A stretch of 57,363 nt of DNA from Candidatus Anaerobutyricum avicola (lineage in GTDB: Bacteria; Bacillota; Clostridia; Lachnospirales; Lachnospiraceae), in the NCBI GenBank assembly GCA_019113845.1, contig DXGQ01000008.1, forward strand, positions 1 through 57,363, written 5' to 3'. A program made the translations under genes and the position numbers. The notes under the pieces are model-generated. The model saw only the letters and a program-made list of their open reading frames with translations. It was not told the origin of the DNA and searched no databases. Shown here one piece after another: positions 44,973 to 54,057 of the stretch. Position 1 is the first letter of the stretch. Every line of letters begins with the position of its first letter.

Positions 44973-45557
44973 TTATTCTTCATCATCCTCATCTTCATCC
45001 GGAAAGAGCATGGCCTCCATCACTTCCGGGTCACTCATGTAATTTGCGATATTGTTGATCACCTTATCCAGATATCCATTCTCTGCCATCTCATCCATGA
45101 GACTCTCGAATACATCCTCAAAGGTTTCTTCCAGGGCAGTTTCCGGATTCATCACAGCGATCACCGTATGGAAAAACTTTGTAAATTCTGACTGGACTAC
45201 ACCGTCAAACAGGGAAACCATCTCCTGTTCCTCATCCTCATCTTCCACCGGGATGTGCAAAAGAAGAGCCGTCGGGATTCCTTCTTCTTCCCGGAATGCT
45301 TCCGTATTTTCCAGGAAATCATGCAGCACTTCCGGACTCAACATCGGCGCCATCAGAGACTCCTCCGCCTCTACGTTTACCGGATAATAAAAATAATCCT
45401 GAGACATCATCATCTCCATAAAATACGGGCTGGTCACAAACAGTCCTGTCACCAGATCTTCGTGCGGCACTTCCAGTTCCACAGACATCTCTTCTTCCTG
45501 ATTCTTTTTCGGCATATTGTCATTGGAATATACTTTGAATCTATCTTTGTTACTCAT
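44973..45557 (-). CDS. acidic conserved hypothetical protein
   Basis: 194 residues, not assigned to a known function. It is rich in Glu, Asp and Met (YFMEMMMSQDYFYYP; tail PDEDEDDEE), without a signal peptide or membrane segment. A good ribosome binding site (AAGGAGGAT) supports translation. The acidic tail suggests binding to a basic partner or a solubility role, but nothing more can be read. It stands between TraX and a terminator/repeat region. Confidence 0.7.
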   Translation of the reverse strand: MSNKDRFKVYSNDNMPKKNQEEEMSVELEVPHEDLVTGLFVTSPYFMEMMMSQDYFYYPVNVEAEESLMAPMLSPEVLHDFLENTEAFREEEGIPTALLLHIPVEDEDEEQEMVSLFDGVVQSEFTKFFHTVIAVMNPETALEETFEDVFESLMDEMAENGYLDKVINNIANYMSDPEVMEAMLFPDEDEDDEE

Positions 45558-45575
45558 GTTCCTTATCCTCCTTTA

Positions 45576-45624
45576 AAAATAAAAAAATTCCCGAACACTG
45601 CCATTATAACGGATTCGGGAAAAA
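45576..45624 (-). terminator. terminator-like hairpin after the nitroreductase region
   Basis: Minus strand: CCCGAA and TTCGGG around a 18-base loop, then AATTTTTTTATTTTT, a strong T tract. It also lies just upstream of the acidic hypothetical gene, so it separates the repeat element from that gene. Confidence 0.7.
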
Positions 45625-45640
45625 TATGCCATATAAATTT

Positions 45641-45880
45641 GGGATTTGTAAAGGTGGAACAGGTTTCTCATATAACAGACGATGCCATTCGTTCTCATAC
45701 AGTTCCTCCCGACTCGACCCTCACTCGGACTACAAGTGTTTTTTGATCGGCAGTGAGAAACCGCTTTGCATTTTCTCCAGATTATTGTAACCTATCATTC
45801 AGACCGAGTGAGGGCCGAGCAGAAGAACCTGTCTGTGCTCCAGCGTCATCGTCTGTGTTACAAGTTTACATTTCTTATCA
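45641..45880. repeat. long imperfect inverted-repeat element, copy A
   Basis: The first 124 bases match positions 56958-57081 at roughly 94 percent by eye, including CAGACGATRCCATTCGTTCT and CCCGACTCGACCCTCACTC. The right arm (45801-45878) is an imperfect inverse of the left arm, sharing CGAGTGAGGG and CATCGTCTGT. No long coding frame is present; one short frame preceded by GGGAGGA occurs on the minus strand but is probably chance. It is likely a non-autonomous mobile or structured RNA element. Confidence 0.8.
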
Positions 45881-45896
45881 CCGCGACAAATCCTTA

Positions 45897-46421
45897 TTAT
45901 TCTACATAATACACGCGTTTTTCTTTTCTCGGTGCGGCTTCTTTTGCCGGTTCGTCGGCATATCCCAAAATGCAGTGGCCGATTCCCTCGTAGTCCCCTT
46001 CGATGCCGAGGCTCTTTAACAGCTCTTTTCCTTCTTTCTGCTCAAATTCCTCTTTGGCTCTGTGAATCCAGCAGCTGCCGATTCCCAGGTCATGGGCTGC
46101 CAGCATCAGGTTCGCCATGACGAGGCTGCCGTCATACAGATAGGTCGGTACATTTTTATCGGCAAGTACGACCAGCACAACCGGCGCACCGTAAAACGGG
46201 TCCGTTCCGTCCGCGCCCATAATGCCTGCGTTGAGTTTTGAGAAACGGTCTCTGACTTCTTTGTTGGTGATCGCAAGGATGATCACCGGCTGCCGTCCCA
46301 TACCGCTTGGAGCGTAAAGACCTGCCTGTATGATCTGATCAATGATTTCCTTCGGAACCATGTCCGGTTTATATTTACGCACGCTTCTTCTTGTCATCAT
46401 TTCCTGAATGAAATCACTCAT
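45897..46421 (-). CDS. nitroreductase family flavoprotein
   Basis: 174 residues. RRSVRKYKPDMVPKEIIDQI and YAPSGMGRQPVIILAI (FMN phosphate site), then LGIGSCWIHRAKEEF and GHCILGYADE, are typical of FMN-dependent nitroreductases. The enzyme reduces nitro or other small electrophiles with NAD(P)H. It is one gene; the element at 45641 follows it. Confidence 0.92.
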   Translation of the reverse strand: MSDFIQEMMTRRSVRKYKPDMVPKEIIDQIIQAGLYAPSGMGRQPVIILAITNKEVRDRFSKLNAGIMGADGTDPFYGAPVVLVVLADKNVPTYLYDGSLVMANLMLAAHDLGIGSCWIHRAKEEFEQKEGKELLKSLGIEGDYEGIGHCILGYADEPAKEAAPRKEKRVYYVE

Positions 46422-46556
46422 TTTACATCCTCCTTATAGGTCGGTACACAAAAAATGTACCGTTTGTCTCATCCATGCTGTCGGATAATTCCGGCAGCAT
46501 TCCATTGTTGTCAGAATTATTATAATGGATTTTCAGAAAATGTTCCAGAGAAAATT

Positions 46557-48713
46557 TTATATGATAGCATCGTCTTTTAACGTCTCCACAATGTTCTGCC
46601 GGCATATCTTCCCGGCCGCCGCCATGTACGCGATCGCCACAACGGCTGCCGTCACCGCCAGTAAAAGGAGCACCGGCATCCACGGCAGATGTCCCAGCAA
46701 TTCCCCGGCAGTCACCGGAGCCGCATGAAGCAGCAGAACAGTCACCGGTATATCAATCAGCAGTGCCAGAAGGAAAGGTCTTCCCACAATGAACAAAGCC
46801 TCCATAAATAACATTTTCTTTATTTCGTCCGGCGACACGCCGATGGATACATAGCGGGCAAATTCTTTTTTCCGCTGATAAATCTGCCCCAGCGTGGTGG
46901 ACAGAATGCCCGCGATACCTACGCACGCGAGGATGCCCGCCAGCACGCCCATGACGATGCGAAGTCCTTTTCTCGCCGACGCGTCCGCCTGCTCATCTTC
47001 CAGGCGGTTTTCCAGAATATATCCGTTCTCTGTTCCACCGGATTCTGAATTTTCGGATTCCATATTCCCGGTCTCAAAATTCCGAACCCCGGGGTTCGCA
47101 GGTTCCGGACTCGTAGATTCCGAATTCACAGACTTGAAATTATTTTTTCTTGAATCATCTGATTGCAGAATAGACGTTGCGACGCCTGCAACGGAAGACT
47201 CCATTGCATCGCTCTGCTGTTTTGACAGATTGCCTTCTGTCCGCAGATTATAATACATTTCTTTTGTCGGGCTCAGACCCTCGATGCCGGAAAATGCAGT
47301 CTGCGAAATGACCAGATTCAGTGCCTTTTGTTCCAACTCCTCACGGATATCCGGGATGGTATCTGCAAAAGCGTCATAGTGCAGGGAAACTTCTCCTTCC
47401 CCGGACGTTTCGCTCTCCGCTTTCGTTCCGGCGTTTTCGCCAGACTGTATACTTCCGGCGGTTTCGTCAAGCTGCACGCTCCCGGCGGCTTCTTTTAGAA
47501 ACGGAAGGTACCGGCGGTTTTTATAGTCGCTGTTTTTGTCATCCCAGAGAAGATTGACGGCGACGACTCCTGTATCCGAAGAAATGTTCCGGGAGGCACA
47601 GTATTTCTGAAAGCTCTGGTCATCCAGAATATAAAAATGCGCGTCCACCTGCCATGCCGTCTGTCCGGACAGTTGCACCTGTTTCGCATCGCCAAGGAGC
47701 GTTTCCGGTCCCTCTTTTTGCAGCTTCTCACCAAGCATCTGCTCCGGCACGGAAATTTTTGTATCCACAAGCCGGTAGGCAATGACCGATTCTATCCCCG
47801 GCAGTTCCCGGAGTGCGGTCAGTAAAGAGTCTGTATCTTCTCTTTCTTTTTCCGATGAGGGATCCACAGTGAGCATATAATCCCAGGTATCCCGGAAACG
47901 GGCAAAGTACGTATGCTGTGTGCTGAGTCCGGATATGGTTTCCCCGCTCAAAAATAAAAGGAATCCCAGAAAAGAGAGAAAAAGTGCCAGTCCCGCCAGA
48001 CGCATGGATTTTCTTCTTGCATACAGAGACTTCCTTGCCAGCTCTCCGTACACACCGAAACATCTGGATGTGAGACGGAACGCGCGCATCTTTTTGATCT
48101 CCGGTCCTTCCTCGCCAAAAATCGCTTCCATCGGCGACAGACGACTCAGCTTTCGCGCTGGGATCCAGGCGGAAAGCAGTATGGTAAAAAACGCTGTTCC
48201 GAGAGAAATCACAAGAACCAGAATGTGATATTCAAAGGCGACGTCATACTGTATATTCAGATGCATGTCCCGGCCCATGGCGATCACCCGGCGGATAAAC
48301 AGCGCGCACAGGCCGACGCCCGCTCCAGTTCCCGCCAGCACAGGAAATGTACACAGCACAAAGGCTTCCTGCAGCAGAAAGCTCCGGATCTGTCCCGGCG
48401 TGGCGCCCACACTTTTCAGTATCCCCAGCTGGTGGATCCGGCTTCCCATGGACACGGCAAAGGCGTTATGCAAAAGCAGGATCAATGCCAGGCAGGCAAA
48501 AAACAATACGATCCCATACAAAAGAAACAGCGCGCCCGGGGCTTCCTTTGCCACTTGTCCCGCCGCCTGCTGCTTACCATAATCTGCCCAGAGATTATAG
48601 GCAATACTGCAAAGCAGGGACAGGAACAGCGAAGAGAGAAAAGCCGCTCCCGCCAGGAGCGCGCCCGATGTTCGATTTTCCCAAATGTACCGAACAGAAA
48701 ACTCTTTCCACAT
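46557..48713 (-). CDS. ABC transporter permease, FtsX/BceB-like
   Basis: 718 residues from the ATG at 48713, chosen because GGGAGGGAG precedes it. Two FtsX-type blocks (TM segments at about 20-45 and 70-200, then 590-700) surround a large extracytoplasmic domain (about 275-585). This domain has low-complexity Ser/Glu/Asn stretches (SGENAGTKAESETSGEGE; FETGNMESENSESGG). With the ATP-binding protein, histidine kinase and response regulator that precede it, it forms a peptide-antibiotic sensing and export set of the Bce type. The ligand is unknown. Confidence 0.9.
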   Translation of the reverse strand: MWKEFSVRYIWENRTSGALLAGAAFLSSLFLSLLCSIAYNLWADYGKQQAAGQVAKEAPGALFLLYGIVLFFACLALILLLHNAFAVSMGSRIHQLGILKSVGATPGQIRSFLLQEAFVLCTFPVLAGTGAGVGLCALFIRRVIAMGRDMHLNIQYDVAFEYHILVLVISLGTAFFTILLSAWIPARKLSRLSPMEAIFGEEGPEIKKMRAFRLTSRCFGVYGELARKSLYARRKSMRLAGLALFLSFLGFLLFLSGETISGLSTQHTYFARFRDTWDYMLTVDPSSEKEREDTDSLLTALRELPGIESVIAYRLVDTKISVPEQMLGEKLQKEGPETLLGDAKQVQLSGQTAWQVDAHFYILDDQSFQKYCASRNISSDTGVVAVNLLWDDKNSDYKNRRYLPFLKEAAGSVQLDETAGSIQSGENAGTKAESETSGEGEVSLHYDAFADTIPDIREELEQKALNLVISQTAFSGIEGLSPTKEMYYNLRTEGNLSKQQSDAMESSVAGVATSILQSDDSRKNNFKSVNSESTSPEPANPGVRNFETGNMESENSESGGTENGYILENRLEDEQADASARKGLRIVMGVLAGILACVGIAGILSTTLGQIYQRKKEFARYVSIGVSPDEIKKMLFMEALFIVGRPFLLALLIDIPVTVLLLHAAPVTAGELLGHLPWMPVLLLLAVTAAVVAIAYMAAAGKICRQNIVETLKDDAII

Positions 48714-48727
48714 GCGACTCCCTCCCC

Positions 48728-49408
48728 TCATCGATTCTTTTCATCAGAAACAATACGCCCGTCTTCCAGCCGTATGATCCGGTCTGTCTGCAAGGCGATA
48801 TTCTCGTCGTGGGTGACAATGAGGGTGGTCTGCTTCCACTCCCGGTTGGAATATTTTAAAAGTTCCATGATTTCCTGACTGTTCTTCTGGTCGAGATTGC
48901 CCGTCGGCTCGTCGCACAGAAGGAGCGCCGGCGCGTGGATCAGCGCTCTGGCGATGGACACCCTCTGCTGCTGGCCGCCGGAGAGCTGCCGGGGCAGATG
49001 TTTCTTCCTGTCAGCAAGCCCCAGAATATGAAGCAGACGCTCCAGATATTCCTCGTTGATCTTCTGCCCGTCCAGCCGGAGAGGAAGGGTGATATTTTCC
49101 ACCACATTTAACACCGGAATAAGATTATAAAACTGATAGATCAGCCCCACCTTTCTCCGGCGAAAAATCGCCATCTCCTTCTGGGAGCGGTGATACACTT
49201 CCCGCCCTTCCACAAAAATCTTCCCGCCATCCGGACGATCCACTCCTCCGACAAGATGAAGCAGTGTGGATTTTCCCGAACCGGACCGTCCCATCACAGC
49301 CGTCATCTCTCCTTTTTCCATCGTAAAAGATACATCGTCAAGGGCCCGTACTTCCGTCTCCCCTTTTCCGTAGATTCTCGATAAATGCTCCACTCTTAAG
49401 ATTTCCAT
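48728..49408 (-). CDS. ABC transporter ATP-binding protein, BceA-like
   Basis: 226 residues. Walker [11 protein letters not shown]-loop near [18 protein letters not shown], signature LSGGQQQR, Walker [13 protein letters not shown] and switch His in [11 protein letters not shown] are complete. The LolD/MacB/BceA subfamily is indicated by the length and by FYNLIP. Its stop precedes the permease start by 14 bases, so they are translated together. Confidence 0.94.
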   Translation of the reverse strand: MEILRVEHLSRIYGKGETEVRALDDVSFTMEKGEMTAVMGRSGSGKSTLLHLVGGVDRPDGGKIFVEGREVYHRSQKEMAIFRRRKVGLIYQFYNLIPVLNVVENITLPLRLDGQKINEEYLERLLHILGLADRKKHLPRQLSGGQQQRVSIARALIHAPALLLCDEPTGNLDQKNSQEIMELLKYSNREWKQTTLIVTHDENIALQTDRIIRLEDGRIVSDEKNR

Positions 49409-49499
49409 ATCCTGCCTCCTTCACCAGACTGGTCTGCTGTTTTTACACAGTATACCATTCTTTTGGTGACAGCCCCGTGACTTGTCAGTGACAGATCTG

Positions 49500-50597
49500 T
49501 CACATTTCTCTCCGGTAAAATCGAATCTCAAACTGCGCGCCGCCTTCCCTCCGGTTCCTCGCCTGTATCGTGCCGTTTTGCAGGTGAATGATCTTCTGCG
49601 CCAGGGCAAGACCGATGCCGGCGTTTTCTCCCACGCCTCTTTTGAATGTGCTTCCGTCATGCGGCGCAGATTCCTCATCCGCAACCGCTCCGGCTCCGGA
49701 CACAGTCTCCCCATCCGCAACCGCTCCGGCGCCCCGGTAGAATCGCTCAAAAAGATGCGGCAGTTCTTCTTCCGGTATCCCGGCGCCGTTATCCGCGATA
49801 CAGATTCCTGTATAAATCGGATTCCTGGCAGCACGGATTTCTATCCTTCCGCCGTCAGGCAGATGTTCCACACAGTTTTTCAGTACATTTCCCAGGGCTT
49901 CCACCGTCCAGGCAAGGTCGCCCTGAAAGCAGGAATTTTCCTCCACATTTATCTCTATGGCGATATTTTTCAGTTCCGCCGGAATCGCCAGCGGCTCCCA
50001 CGCCTGATCCACCACTTCGCGAACCGACACAGGATCCCTTTTCAGTTCCACTGTGCCAGATTCCAGCCGGGCAATTTTTAACAGCACGGACACCTGCCAT
50101 TCCATCCGGTTTAAAAGTCGGCTTATCTCCCGGATATACTCTTCTCTCCGGGCGTCCGGCAGACCTTTACGGTAAAGCCGCGGCACGATCATCCGGATGG
50201 AGGTCAGCGGCGTGCGGATCTGATGGGACACATCCGCCAGAGACTCTTTGAGATGTCTTTTTTCCTTTTTCAGTTCTTCCGCCTGCTCTGTAAGCCGCAG
50301 CGTCATCTTTTGAATCTCGCTGGACAAAAGCGCCAGCTCCCCCTCTTCGTCGGGGACAAACTGAAGCGGGCGGGGACTGTGAAGCAGATGATTTAATTGC
50401 GCGGACAGCGACGAGATGGCCTCATACCTTTTCTTCGTCCCTTTCCAGAACAGACCGCCCGCCGCCGCGCAGACCACAAACACATAGACCGCCGCCGTCC
50501 CTCCATAAAGAAATGCCGCACCAAAAACAGCCGCTGCGGTGAGTCCCGCCCAGATAAAACCCTGTTTTTTTATTTCCGGATTTCTCCACAGCCACAT
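49500..50597 (-). CDS. sensor histidine kinase, BceS-like, with duplicated segment in ATP lid
   Basis: 365 residues. Two membrane segments within residues 13-50 and almost no extracytoplasmic loop, which fits intramembrane-sensing kinases that read the activity of their ABC partner. H-box SLADVSHQIRTPLTSI, N-box NVLKNCVEHL, G1 DNGAGI, F-box HLFERFYRG and G2 GIGLALAQKI are present. Between the F-box and G2 an insert of about 35 residues contains a near-duplicate (GAGAVADGETVS and GAGAVADEES), from a 19-bp direct repeat at 49676 and 49712. Signals to the response regulator gene 113 bases upstream. Confidence 0.93.
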   Translation of the reverse strand: MWLWRNPEIKKQGFIWAGLTAAAVFGAAFLYGGTAAVYVFVVCAAAGGLFWKGTKKRYEAISSLSAQLNHLLHSPRPLQFVPDEEGELALLSSEIQKMTLRLTEQAEELKKEKRHLKESLADVSHQIRTPLTSIRMIVPRLYRKGLPDARREEYIREISRLLNRMEWQVSVLLKIARLESGTVELKRDPVSVREVVDQAWEPLAIPAELKNIAIEINVEENSCFQGDLAWTVEALGNVLKNCVEHLPDGGRIEIRAARNPIYTGICIADNGAGIPEEELPHLFERFYRGAGAVADGETVSGAGAVADEESAPHDGSTFKRGVGENAGIGLALAQKIIHLQNGTIQARNRREGGAQFEIRFYRREM

Positions 50598-50710
50598 ATC
50601 TTTTTCTCCCCTTTCTGCCTTCTGTCTGGCTGATCTTTACGAGCAGCCTGTTCTTTCACCTGACTGATTCTTCTGATTGTCCCTCTCTTGCGTCTGACTC
50701 TCCGTCCGAC

Positions 50711-51406
50711 CTATCCTTCCATCCGATATCCCAGGCCCCGCACCGTTTTTATGAGAGCCGGATGCGCCGGGTCATCCTCCACTTTTTCCCGCAGCCTCTT
50801 GATGTAAACGGTCAGCGTATTGTCGCTCACAAAATCACCCGCAATATCCCAGATTTCTTCCAGCAGACGATTCCGACCGAGCACTTCTCCCTGATGCTGG
50901 AAAAAAATCAACAACAGCCGGTACTCCAGCGGAGAAAGATAGATTTCCTTTCCATTTTTCTCCACGTACGCCCGCTGTACATCCAGAGAAAGATTTCCGG
51001 CCATGTATCGCATCTGCCTTTTTTCGCTGCGGCGCAGCACATTTCGGATTCGCGATACGAGTTCCATGGGGCGAAACGGTTTTGTCACATAATCATCTGC
51101 TCCCAGGTCAAATCCCGTCACTACACTGGCCTCATCGTCCATGGCAGTGAGCATGATGACCGGTATATCCCGTTCCTTTTTTATGGCGCTGCAGAGAGAA
51201 TACCCGCTGCCATCGGGCAGCATGAGATCAAGGAGGATCAGGTCGGCGCCTCTCTCCTCCAATATCTCCACCGCCGTCTTCCGGTTCGCGGCCGCGCACA
51301 CCGAAAAGCCTTCCTCGGTCAGAAGAATACGCAGATTTTCCACGATCTCCCTCTCATCCTCCACGATCAATATCTCTGTTTTCTTATTGACACTTCCTTC
51401 TTTCAT
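50711..51406 (-). CDS. OmpR-family response regulator
   Basis: 231 residues from the ATG at 51406, chosen because GGAACGGGAAT is placed before it; an ATG nine codons earlier is the alternative. Receiver: acidic pocket EDER, phosphoacceptor Asp in LILLDLMLPDG, Thr in VIMLTAMDD, Lys in VTKPFRP. The C-terminal winged-helix DNA-binding domain ends VRGLGYRMEG. First gene of the four-gene RR-HK-ATPase-permease set, which it probably regulates. Confidence 0.94.
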   Translation of the reverse strand: MKEGSVNKKTEILIVEDEREIVENLRILLTEEGFSVCAAANRKTAVEILEERGADLILLDLMLPDGSGYSLCSAIKKERDIPVIMLTAMDDEASVVTGFDLGADDYVTKPFRPMELVSRIRNVLRRSEKRQMRYMAGNLSLDVQRAYVEKNGKEIYLSPLEYRLLLIFFQHQGEVLGRNRLLEEIWDIAGDFVSDNTLTVYIKRLREKVEDDPAHPALIKTVRGLGYRMEG

Positions 51407-51469
51407 ATGTATTCCCGTTCCTTCCCACCGCACAGCCTTTTAGCATCCTGCCAGGTTCTTTGCAGTCTT

Positions 51470-52393
51470 TTACCGTCCTGCCTTTTGCGTCCTTTCACTG
51501 ACCCGGCTCTTTTTTTTCCCGCACAGCTCGTAATAGAAAATGTATTGCTGAATCACTCCCTGAAATCCCCGGTACCTCCGGTTTGGAAATCCCCGCTTGT
51601 AGTGCTGCGCCATCGCCTGTTTGATATGTGTATCCATGGGAAATGCCTGCAGATGATGCAGTCCGAACAGGCAGATACAGTCCGCCACCTTCTCTCCCAC
51701 CCCGAAGAGCTTCAGCAGTTCCTCTTTCGCCTTCCGGTAGGACATGGCGCTGACCGCTTCCGGATCAAACTCGCCGTTTACCACACTGCGCGCCGCGCGC
51801 ACCACATATTTGCTGCGATACCCCAGATTACACTCCATCAGCGCATCCTCCGGCAGACCACACAGCGCCTCCGGTTCCGGAAATGTATAATAATATGTAT
51901 CATCGTCTCCGCTTTCTGACGTGAAACTGCCACCATCCGCAGCTTCGCCGTTTGCAGTCGGATGGCCGAAATCCCCGGGAACCGCCCGCTGTTCTCCGTA
52001 CCTTTCACAGATATTTTCAATACACCGGCGAATCCGCACGATGTTGTTCTGCTGGGAAATGAGGAAGGAGACGATCATCTCCCACAGATCCTGCCGGAGA
52101 ATCCGCATCCCGGAGCCAAAGGCGATGGCACGGTTCAAATACCGGTCATTGGGATTTGCCGCCGCCATATAGGCGGCATAATCGTTATCTACATCAAAAT
52201 ACTCTTTCCAGAATCCAAGAAATTCTTCCTCACTGCAATAAAAACGGGTTCTGTCTCCTTCCTGCTCTATTTTGATATACCGGTCTTTTGCCAGAACCAC
52301 ATATACATTATCCTGCATTTTTTTCATACGAAAACATTGTCCGGAATCACAGATCTGTTCCAGATTGAAATGTTTTATCTCTTTTTCAACCAT
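51470..52393 (-). CDS. 8-oxoguanine-type DNA glycosylase (HhH-GPD)
   Basis: 307 residues from the ATG at 52393 after GGGAGGAACT; a much longer frame upstream is not coding. The N-domain (KHFNLEQICDSGQCFRM) is OGG_N-like. The HhH-GPD motif has the catalytic Lys in GVGEKVADCICLFG and Asp in PMDTHIKQAM, as in OGG1. A Gly/Ser/Asp-rich insertion (TANGEAADGGSFTSESG region, about 150-180) interrupts the domain. It removes oxidised purines. The start overlaps the end of the ThrE_2-like gene by 19 bases. Confidence 0.9.
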   Translation of the reverse strand: MVEKEIKHFNLEQICDSGQCFRMKKMQDNVYVVLAKDRYIKIEQEGDRTRFYCSEEEFLGFWKEYFDVDNDYAAYMAAANPNDRYLNRAIAFGSGMRILRQDLWEMIVSFLISQQNNIVRIRRCIENICERYGEQRAVPGDFGHPTANGEAADGGSFTSESGDDDTYYYTFPEPEALCGLPEDALMECNLGYRSKYVVRAARSVVNGEFDPEAVSAMSYRKAKEELLKLFGVGEKVADCICLFGLHHLQAFPMDTHIKQAMAQHYKRGFPNRRYRGFQGVIQQYIFYYELCGKKKSRVSERTQKAGR

Positions 52394-52830
52394 AGTTCCT
52401 CCCTTATTTTTCCCGCAACCATAAACGCCGCCCATACCAGGCTGATGCCTGCCGCCACCGATAACGCATACTGCGCCGCCGTCACGCCGTACTCCAAGGC
52501 AGCGCGCCTCTCTCCTTCCACCAGACGCCGCATGGCAAAATACAGAAGACGCCCCGGCGCGGAAGTGGCGATGGCGGGCAAGAGCAGCACCGTCGCCGGA
52601 ACCCGCAGGATTCTTGCCAGACATTCGGCGTACGCCGCCGTCACCATGGAAGACAGCAGGCAGGGAAGCATCCTCCCTCCCACGGTCTCCTGCACCGACA
52701 CAAAAAGGATCCGGTTCATCAGTCCGCCCAGGGCGGCCGGAATCAAAAGTTCTTTCCGCAAATGAAACAACACGCCCAATCCCAGCGGACCGAAGAATGC
52801 CGCCGCCAGTTCCAGAATGTCCTGCCGCAT
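52375..52830 (-). CDS. threonine/serine exporter, small subunit (ThrE_2/YjjB-like)
   Basis: 151 residues with four or five hydrophobic segments (FFGPLGLGVLFHLRKELL; GGLMNRILFVSVQETVGG; PAIATSAPGRLLYFAMRRL). It matches the DUF3815/ThrE_2 half of the two-part threonine/serine exporters (YjjP/YjjB type) and follows the large half by 90 bases. Overlaps the glycosylase gene downstream, so the three genes may be one transcript. Substrate inferred from family only. Confidence 0.87.
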   Translation of the reverse strand: MRQDILELAAAFFGPLGLGVLFHLRKELLIPAALGGLMNRILFVSVQETVGGRMLPCLLSSMVTAAYAECLARILRVPATVLLLPAIATSAPGRLLYFAMRRLVEGERRAALEYGVTAAQYALSVAAGISLVWAAFMVAGKIREELWLKKR

Positions 52831-52920
52831 GCTTTATCCCTTCCTTAAAGTAAAATCTGCAAATAGTTTCCCGCACACCATCCATATGCGTCTGTCATGC
52901 CTGTCAATATGGCATACATA

Positions 52921-53682
52921 TCAATATATCATCCAGATTGCCGCCATAAATCCACACGCCAGCGCTCCGGTCCAGATGAGGCTCTCCGTGAGCCGCATGA
53001 CGCCGGAGATCGTATTCCCCGCCAGCACATCCCGGACAGCGTTCATCAGCGCCAGTCCCGGAATCATCAGCATCATATCCCCCATAATGACCCGGTCGTA
53101 ATGAAACCATCCGGTCAGACGGGAACCAAGGCAGATCAGCGTTCCGGTGAAAAAAGAGCAAAACACATAAAATGTCACCTTATTTGGGAAAAATCTCTCA
53201 AAATGTACCTGCAAAAAGCAGATCAGCGGAGAAAACAGAGCCGCTGCCAGCCCGTCCGCCACTGTCCCGCCAAAATACAGGGCAAAGCTGCCCGTGGTAA
53301 TAAGGCTGCCCGCATATCGTTCCCGCACATTTTCCGCGCCTTTCCAATGATGGATCGACATTTCCAGCTCCGGCAAAGGAAGCGGGCTGCCGCAGCAACT
53401 CCGGCTCAAATGATTGAGCGCCTCCAGCCGACGGAAATCATTCTTCGGCGCGCCGGATATCCGGCGGATACCGTTGACCCGTATCCTGCCCGGAAACTCC
53501 ATCGCCGCCATAATGCTGGCGGTAATAACAAACACATGGCATTCCACAGCCCCGTACGCCCTTCCCATGCGGGTCAGAGTGTCCTCCACCCGCTTGATCT
53601 CCGCCCCTGAGGTAAGGAGCATTTCCCCCATATCCAGAATAGTATACAAAAGGCGCTCTGCCTTCTCCTTTCCGGGTTTCAT
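52921..53682 (-). CDS. threonine/serine exporter, large subunit (ThrE/YjjP-like)
   Basis: 253 residues. N-terminal cytoplasmic domain (MLLTSGAEIKRVEDTLTRMG; VFVITASIMAAMEFPG), then five membrane segments from about 120. The SGAEI-x-RVE pattern is the family signature (PF06738). It begins the export pair and probably the three-gene unit with the glycosylase. Confidence 0.9.
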   Translation of the reverse strand: MKPGKEKAERLLYTILDMGEMLLTSGAEIKRVEDTLTRMGRAYGAVECHVFVITASIMAAMEFPGRIRVNGIRRISGAPKNDFRRLEALNHLSRSCCGSPLPLPELEMSIHHWKGAENVRERYAGSLITTGSFALYFGGTVADGLAAALFSPLICFLQVHFERFFPNKVTFYVFCSFFTGTLICLGSRLTGWFHYDRVIMGDMMLMIPGLALMNAVRDVLAGNTISGVMRLTESLIWTGALACGFMAAIWMIY

Positions 53683-53796
53683 GACATGACACTCCTTTCC
53701 GGCTGACGGACTGTTTTTCCGTCCATTTGCGCCGGAGACATTCCGATGCAGTATGATGTCGGTATGATGTATTTCATATTCAAAGGGTATTGTACC

Positions 53797-53837
53797 ATAA
53801 AAAAACAGCAGATATACATGCTTTTATGTATATCTGC
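53797..53837 (-). terminator. strong rho-independent terminator
   Basis: Minus strand: GCAGATATACAT and ATGTATATCTGC form a perfect 12-bp stem (53808-53837), followed by TGTTTTTTTATG. It lies downstream of the gene remnants and upstream of the ThrE genes, so it once ended the lost ABC permease operon. Confidence 0.85.
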
Positions 53838-53847
53838 CACTATTGTA

Positions 53848-53906
53848 TTGTTTAAAGTTCCGGTTTGTCTGTCCATACCGCCTTGTTTAAAATTCCGGTT
53901 TGCCTG
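53848..53906. repeat. two 24-bp direct repeats
   Basis: The segments 53848-53871 and 53883-53906 share the pattern TTTAAA(A/G)TTCCGGTTTG and differ at only two bases, 35 bases apart. They lie between the terminator and the permease remnant and are non-coding. Confidence 0.7.
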
Positions 53907-53916
53907 ATTTTATCGT

Positions 53917-54053
53917 CTATCCCTCGTAGCGCAGCGCGTCGATCGGTTTTCCGGAGTCCGATCTTTTGTCCGCTCTGTGACTGACACAAGCATGATATTC
54001 ATGATACCAATGCCGCCTACCAGCAGGGAAATGCCGGCAATTCCACCGAGGAG
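53917..54053 (-). pseudogene. remnant of MacB-like ABC permease C-terminus
   Basis: The minus strand encodes [20 protein letters not shown] and [13 protein letters not shown], the first C-terminal membrane region of MacB-family permeases, then, shifted in frame, [10 protein letters not shown] and a stop, the family's usual last residues. The membrane segments normally between these two parts (about 100 residues) are missing, and so is everything before them. This is a deletion-scarred fragment, not a working gene. The terminator at 53797 still follows it. Confidence 0.75.
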
Positions 54054-54057
54054 CAGT

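Noticed and set aside
45640-45720. Short frame with GGGAGGA upstream in the minus strand of the inverted-repeat element
   Set aside because: About 30 codons, no family match, and the other copy changes frame, so it is taken as part of a non-coding arm.
46513-46546. Possible promoter for the nitroreductase gene
   Set aside because: TATAAT is present on the minus strand, but the -35 (GGAACA) is poor, so it was not listed.
50762-51919. Plus-strand open frame of 385 codons
   Set aside because: Covers the response regulator and part of the glycosylase in reverse; both have full motifs on the minus strand.
52394-52885. N-terminal extension of the DNA glycosylase up to 52885
   Set aside because: The extension is the ThrE_2-like gene read in another frame; the true start has GGGAGGAACT before ATG at 52393.
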